Shown: in pieces, positions 5,606 to 8,877 of the stretch
Layout of the letters: each line of letters starts with the position of its first letter
Position numbering within the stretch: the stretch's first letter is position 1
NCBI GenBank assembly: GCA_016939345.1
Contig: JAFGHG010000020.1
Coordinates: 1-8,877, forward strand
Reading direction: 5' to 3'
DNA length: 8,877 nt
Source of the DNA: Candidatus Omnitrophota bacterium
GTDB taxonomy: Bacteria; Omnitrophota; Gorgyraeia; Duberdicusellales; 4484-171
The notes under the pieces: generated by a model
What the model saw: only the letters and a program-made list of their open reading frames with translations
Databases searched by the model: none
Told to the model about the DNA's origin: nothing
Program-made: the position numbers and the translations under genes

Positions 5606-7777
5606 CTATTGTGTTTTAGGCAGTTTTATAATAAAAACAGAGCCTCTATTAAGCTGGGACCTGGCAGAAATGCTTCCTTTATGGTTCTCGATTATAGATT
5701 GGCATATTGAAAGCCCAAGGCCAAGGCCTTTGCCAATCTCTTTGGTAGTAAAAAAGGGGTCAAAAATCTTTGAAAGCACCTCTTCGCTCATACCCTGGCC
5801 TTCATCTTTTATCTCTATCTCGATTAAATCATCATTTTTTTTCAAAGCTATATCTATAACTCCGCTTTTCTTTATCCTTTTTATGGCATCGCGGGCATTT
5901 AAGATTATATTTGTCAGCACCTGTTCTATTTCATTCTGATTGCCGATAACCTTATAAGATTCTTTGTCAGATTTAAAAGCTATCTTTACATTATCCTGTT
6001 CAAGTTGAAATCCAAGGAAAGCAATGACCTTCTCAATGGTCTTATCAACATTGATATTTGACACAGGGCTGGTTTCAACCGGCTTTCGGGCATATGTCAT
6101 CAGCTTTTTAACAATGGTCCGGCAGCGCTTGGTAGCTTCCTCTACCAGCTCTAAAGACTCTTTCATCTCATCGATATCAAGCTCATCTTCAAGGTCAGCT
6201 AAAATCAGCTGGACATTGGTCAAAATAGCTGTTAGGGGGTTATTTATCTCATGGGCCACTCCTCCGGCTAAAGTACCGACGGTAGCCAATTTCCCGGCCT
6301 GAATCAGCTGTTTCTGCACATCCACAAGCTCCTCGGTTCTTTTCTTTACTTCTTCTTCTATATTCTGATATACCAAAGAATTCGATATAGCAATGGCTGA
6401 CTGATTTTTTAAAGTCCTTAAAAAATGAAAGTCTGCAGCGTTGTAGGCTTTTAAATTTGCTTTTTTACTCAAGTTAATAACCCCCAACAATTTTTCATTC
6501 AGAACCAAAGGCACTGTTACTAAGCACTTATTATCTGCAAAGTATTCTGTTGCTTGTTTTTTGATATTTTCATAACCTGGATCTATATCAACTAATTCTT
6601 CATAGGCGATCGTATCATTTTCTGCTAACCATCGTAAAAAGTCTTTGCTTGCATTGAGTTTTCTGGCATCAGCTATATCAGTGGTCGATTTATAATTTTT
6701 TTCTGTTTCATCATAAATATAAATATCCACATTCTTAGAATACAATGTATCGGCTATTACCTGTTTCAGATGCTCAATAAGGCTTTTTATATCCTTCAAG
6801 TGGACAGCCTCGTCAATAAATTTTCGTGATATTTCATCCAGGTTGTAGAGCTGCCTCTGGAAAAATTTATCTACCTTAGGAAGGGCAAACCTGACAAAAA
6901 ATAAAAATAATAAAGATATACTTGCAAGAAATACCATCATCCCTATCTTGTTTAAATAACTATACCAGGGAATGCTAAAGTAAATAAAAATCGCCAAGGG
7001 AGCTATCAATACCAGGTTAGTAAAAATCCAAGCAATAGTTTTATGGACAACTGTTTCTATATCCATGGCTCTATAACGAATCACACTGTAACCGACTATC
7101 GTTATGCAGATAAATACCGGAAGAAAGGCAAGAAAATAATATGAGAGGCCGTAATTCATCAAAAACTCAACTGATCCGATATAGGCAATTGCAAAAGCAC
7201 GTATAATCAATTTTGCCTGCTTCTTTTTTATCTCAACGGTCTCTTTTCTGTAGACGCTGATAAAATTTCTAAGCAGAAGTATCATCAAGACAAAGAAGAA
7301 AAGAAGAAAAATATGATAAAAAGAACCTGCTTTAGGATAAAATCCCCAGGGATAATTCCAGAGCCCTGTAATGAAATTTGGTGAATTTATGGCATAAATA
7401 TAAAAAAGGCTGCCGATAAAAAAGCTAGCCGCTGTAATTATTCTTTTTCTGTTTTGTCTCTGCCTGCAAAAATCCTCCTGCCAGCTTACCGAGAAAAAAT
7501 ATATAGAAGGGGTTAAAAAGATTATTCCCAGAAAAACATAATACCTTGCCCAGGCGAGGGCAATTGATTGGTTTAAAGAGCTAAAAACAAAACCCATGCC
7601 GGTAAGCCATAAGCTGACAAACAAAGTACTCAAAGCATAGGTAATATTGACCAAAGACCTTCTGTTTTGGCTCAGGATAAATATACCCTCGATTAATGTC
7701 AAAAATCCCACAATATAATAAGGCAGGGAAAAAGGATTCCAATAATAGTTAGCAGGATTAAAAATAGGACTTAACAC
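5606..7777 (-). CDS. Multi-pass membrane sensor histidine kinase with GAF domain
   Basis: A 723-residue sensor kinase. The N-terminal 300 residues contain about eight or nine hydrophobic segments (for example 20-36, 44-66, 72-98, 113-131, 153-170, 188-230, 248-268, 279-298), in the style of the 7TM-type histidine kinase sensor. A GAF-like domain follows (about 320-468), then a short coiled linker (470-495) and the dimerisation domain with phospho-accepting His509 in AGGVAHEINNPL. The ATPase domain has an N box (615-632), G1 DEGQGM (658-663), F box FDPFFTTK (672-679) and G2 GKGLGLGLS (682-690). All catalytic boxes are intact. The start is GTG at 7777, five bases after the formyltransferase stop, without a good Shine-Dalgarno site. 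There is no receiver domain. The single-domain regulator at 3429-3803 is a plausible phosphorylation partner. The sensed signal is unknown. Confidence 0.93.
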   Translation of the reverse strand: MLSPIFNPANYYWNPFSLPYYIVGFLTLIEGIFILSQNRRSLVNITYALSTLFVSLWLTGMGFVFSSLNQSIALAWARYYVFLGIIFLTPSIYFFSVSWQEDFCRQRQNRKRIITAASFFIGSLFYIYAINSPNFITGLWNYPWGFYPKAGSFYHIFLLFFFVLMILLLRNFISVYRKETVEIKKKQAKLIIRAFAIAYIGSVEFLMNYGLSYYFLAFLPVFICITIVGYSVIRYRAMDIETVVHKTIAWIFTNLVLIAPLAIFIYFSIPWYSYLNKIGMMVFLASISLLFLFFVRFALPKVDKFFQRQLYNLDEISRKFIDEAVHLKDIKSLIEHLKQVIADTLYSKNVDIYIYDETEKNYKSTTDIADARKLNASKDFLRWLAENDTIAYEELVDIDPGYENIKKQATEYFADNKCLVTVPLVLNEKLLGVINLSKKANLKAYNAADFHFLRTLKNQSAIAISNSLVYQNIEEEVKKRTEELVDVQKQLIQAGKLATVGTLAGGVAHEINNPLTAILTNVQLILADLEDELDIDEMKESLELVEEATKRCRTIVKKLMTYARKPVETSPVSNINVDKTIEKVIAFLGFQLEQDNVKIAFKSDKESYKVIGNQNEIEQVLTNIILNARDAIKRIKKSGVIDIALKKNDDLIEIEIKDEGQGMSEEVLSKIFDPFFTTKEIGKGLGLGLSICQSIIENHKGSISARSQLNRGSVFIIKLPKTQ

Positions 7778-7782
7778 GGCGA

Positions 7783-8688
7783 CTATTTTCTTTTGTAATG
7801 AAAGAGCCCGTAAATATAGGCACTAGGGATAAATATCTCCTTAAATCTAAGAAGCCTTTTCCCTTTTCCCATGGCCTCTTTCATGCTTTTACGTCTAGGA
7901 AATGATACATATGGGTATTTTCGTAAAGAAAGGTCCTGTTTTTTAGACTCAACTGAACCTTGAGAAATTGCATCTAAAACCTTGGGCAGCATCCTTGCCC
8001 CTCTAAGCCATTGACGGAGGTTTAAGGAAAATAGCGTATCCTTTGCTGTTAGGCTTATTCTCTCCTGCATTATGATATTTCCGGTATCTATTCCTTTATC
8101 CACATAATGTATGGTTGCCCCGGTTTTAGAGATACCCCAATAAAGGGCTTCAAAAGCTGAATCAAGCCCGCCGAAATCAGGAAGATAGGAATTATGGATG
8201 CCGATACCCCGGTAAGTGAACTGACGGCAGACTCTAGGGCGCAAAATCTGATTATTGTAAGCTGAAACTATTAAATTAGCTCCAGTACTCTTCATAAAAT
8301 CAACAGTTTCTTGAGAATTGATATTTTTTGACTTAAATATAGGGATATTTTGTTCTTTTGATATAGCTTTAAATGTCCTGAACTTAAGCCTTTTGCCAGT
8401 TAAGAAAGCTGAAAAACTCCATAAAAAAATCAGAAAATATTTAAATTTGATGATAAAAAACATATATAAGGCGTAACACAAGCCGGATCTCTTATTAAGA
8501 ATATAGAATGACTCTAAAAAGGAGAAGTTTATGTTCCTCATTCTTATATGGCAGGTTGAAAGAATTATTCCGCAGAATTTTACTTTTCTTTTATAGATAA
8601 GGTAATTAAGCATCAATAAGGAATAGATATTAGGGTAGGTGATAAAAACAGGCCTGACTTTATTTTTAGAATTAATACTCTCCGGCAT
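7783..8688 (-). CDS. Formyltransferase-family protein with altered catalytic motif
   Basis: A 301-residue protein counted from ATG at 8688. A TTG at 8697, overlapping the upstream stop by 4 bp, would add three residues. Residues about 137-211 carry the formyltransferase core: NLIVSAYNNQIL, GIGIHNSYLPDFGG with the conserved His165, and VDKGIDTGNI with Asp201. This family (Fmt, ArnA, sugar N-formyltransferases) moves a formyl group from N10-formyl-tetrahydrofolate to an amine. The usual Asn two residues before the His (N-x-H) is Gly163 here, so activity is uncertain. A very hydrophobic stretch at about 71-96 could touch or cross the membrane, and the C-terminal part is basic. It follows a nucleotide-sugar-epimerase-like gene with essentially no gap, which suggests an amino-sugar or cell-surface glycan role, by inference. 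The substrate cannot be assigned. Confidence 0.82.
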   Translation of the reverse strand: MPESINSKNKVRPVFITYPNIYSLLMLNYLIYKRKVKFCGIILSTCHIRMRNINFSFLESFYILNKRSGLCYALYMFFIIKFKYFLIFLWSFSAFLTGKRLKFRTFKAISKEQNIPIFKSKNINSQETVDFMKSTGANLIVSAYNNQILRPRVCRQFTYRGIGIHNSYLPDFGGLDSAFEALYWGISKTGATIHYVDKGIDTGNIIMQERISLTAKDTLFSLNLRQWLRGARMLPKVLDAISQGSVESKKQDLSLRKYPYVSFPRRKSMKEAMGKGKRLLRFKEIFIPSAYIYGLFHYKRK

Positions 8689-8693
8689 ATTTC

Positions 8694-8877
8694 TCAATTA
8701 CTCTTTATATATCCGTTTTCTTTATACCATTCTACTGTTTTTTTAAAACTCTCCTCTATTGGGGTAACCTTAAAGCCTAATTCTTTTTTTGCTTTAGAGT
8801 TGTCAAAAGCTAGAGAAAGGCGCGAAAACCTTGCTGTCTGAACCGGCAAAAGAGGTTTTTTTCTTAAGATATAAGAC
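8694..8877 (-). CDS. NAD-dependent epimerase/dehydratase, C-terminal part, cut by right edge
   Basis: The last 60 residues of a protein whose start lies beyond the right edge; the stop TGA is at 8696-8694. The segment FDNSKAKKELGF (24-35), followed by TPIEESFKKTVEWYKENGYI (38-57), is the typical C-terminus of extended SDR sugar epimerases/reductases of the dihydroflavonol-reductase / HpnA-like type (D-x-S-K-A...E-L-G...W-Y). It acts in the cytoplasm, probably on a nucleotide sugar or similar carbonyl substrate, but the cofactor site and active site are not in the window. The stop overlaps or nearly touches the formyltransferase start, so the two genes are in one operon. Confidence 0.82.
   Translation of the reverse strand, partial: SYILRKKPLLPVQTARFSRLSLAFDNSKAKKELGFKVTPIEESFKKTVEWYKENGYIKSN

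Noticed and set aside
5670..6302. Plus-strand open frames at 5670-5939 and 6024-6302
   Set aside because: They are antisense to the ATPase and dimerisation domains of the histidine kinase; serine-rich composition is typical of shadow frames.

Overview
All credible genes in this window lie on the minus strand, so transcription runs from the right edge to the left. Base composition is AT-leaning. The window has a four-helix-bundle (23S-IVS-type) gene, palindromic intergenic repeats, frequent GTG starts and specialised fatty-acid/polyketide-type genes. I infer a chromosomal accessory region of an uncultivated Gram-negative bacterium. Omnitrophota-like genomes are one candidate, but the sequence gives no phylogenetic marker and I hold this at low confidence.

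Layout in transcription order. (1) Right edge: the C-terminal end of an NAD-dependent sugar epimerase/reductase (stop at 8694), a formyltransferase-family protein (7783-8688 or 8697), and a large multi-pass sensor histidine kinase (5606-7777). These are packed with overlaps or gaps of a few bases and look like one transcript. (2) A 166-bp AT-rich gap carrying a near-consensus sigma70 promoter (5456-5484). (3) A tight cassette of ketoreductase FabG, acyl carrier protein and dehydratase FabZ (5439 to 3963). (4) A single-domain response regulator (3429-3803), bracketed by two copies of a palindromic repeat. (5) A ketosynthase-fold protein that has lost all three catalytic residues (2049-3278), resembling a chain length factor. 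(6) A four-helix-bundle gene flanked by TTCGAA-rich inverted repeats (1628-2002). (7) An intact ketosynthase (312-1532), overlapping by 11 bp (8) the N-terminal third of a thioester-reductase-like SDR that runs off the left edge.

Together, items 3, 5, 7 and 8 supply condensation (KS plus inactive partner), carrier (a specialised DSMMALE-type ACP), beta-keto reduction, dehydration and possibly reductive release. No enoyl reductase is visible, so the predicted product is an unsaturated or polyene acyl chain, made by a discrete iterative type II system distinct from housekeeping fatty acid synthesis. The sensor kinase and the receiver-only regulator lie on either side of the FabG-ACP-FabZ cassette and may form a two-component pair, but the receiver has no DNA-binding domain, so the output is unknown. 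The four-helix-bundle gene looks like a later insertion between the two ketosynthase-type genes. No tRNA, rRNA, CRISPR array, transposase or gene-free stretch longer than about 170 bp was seen.
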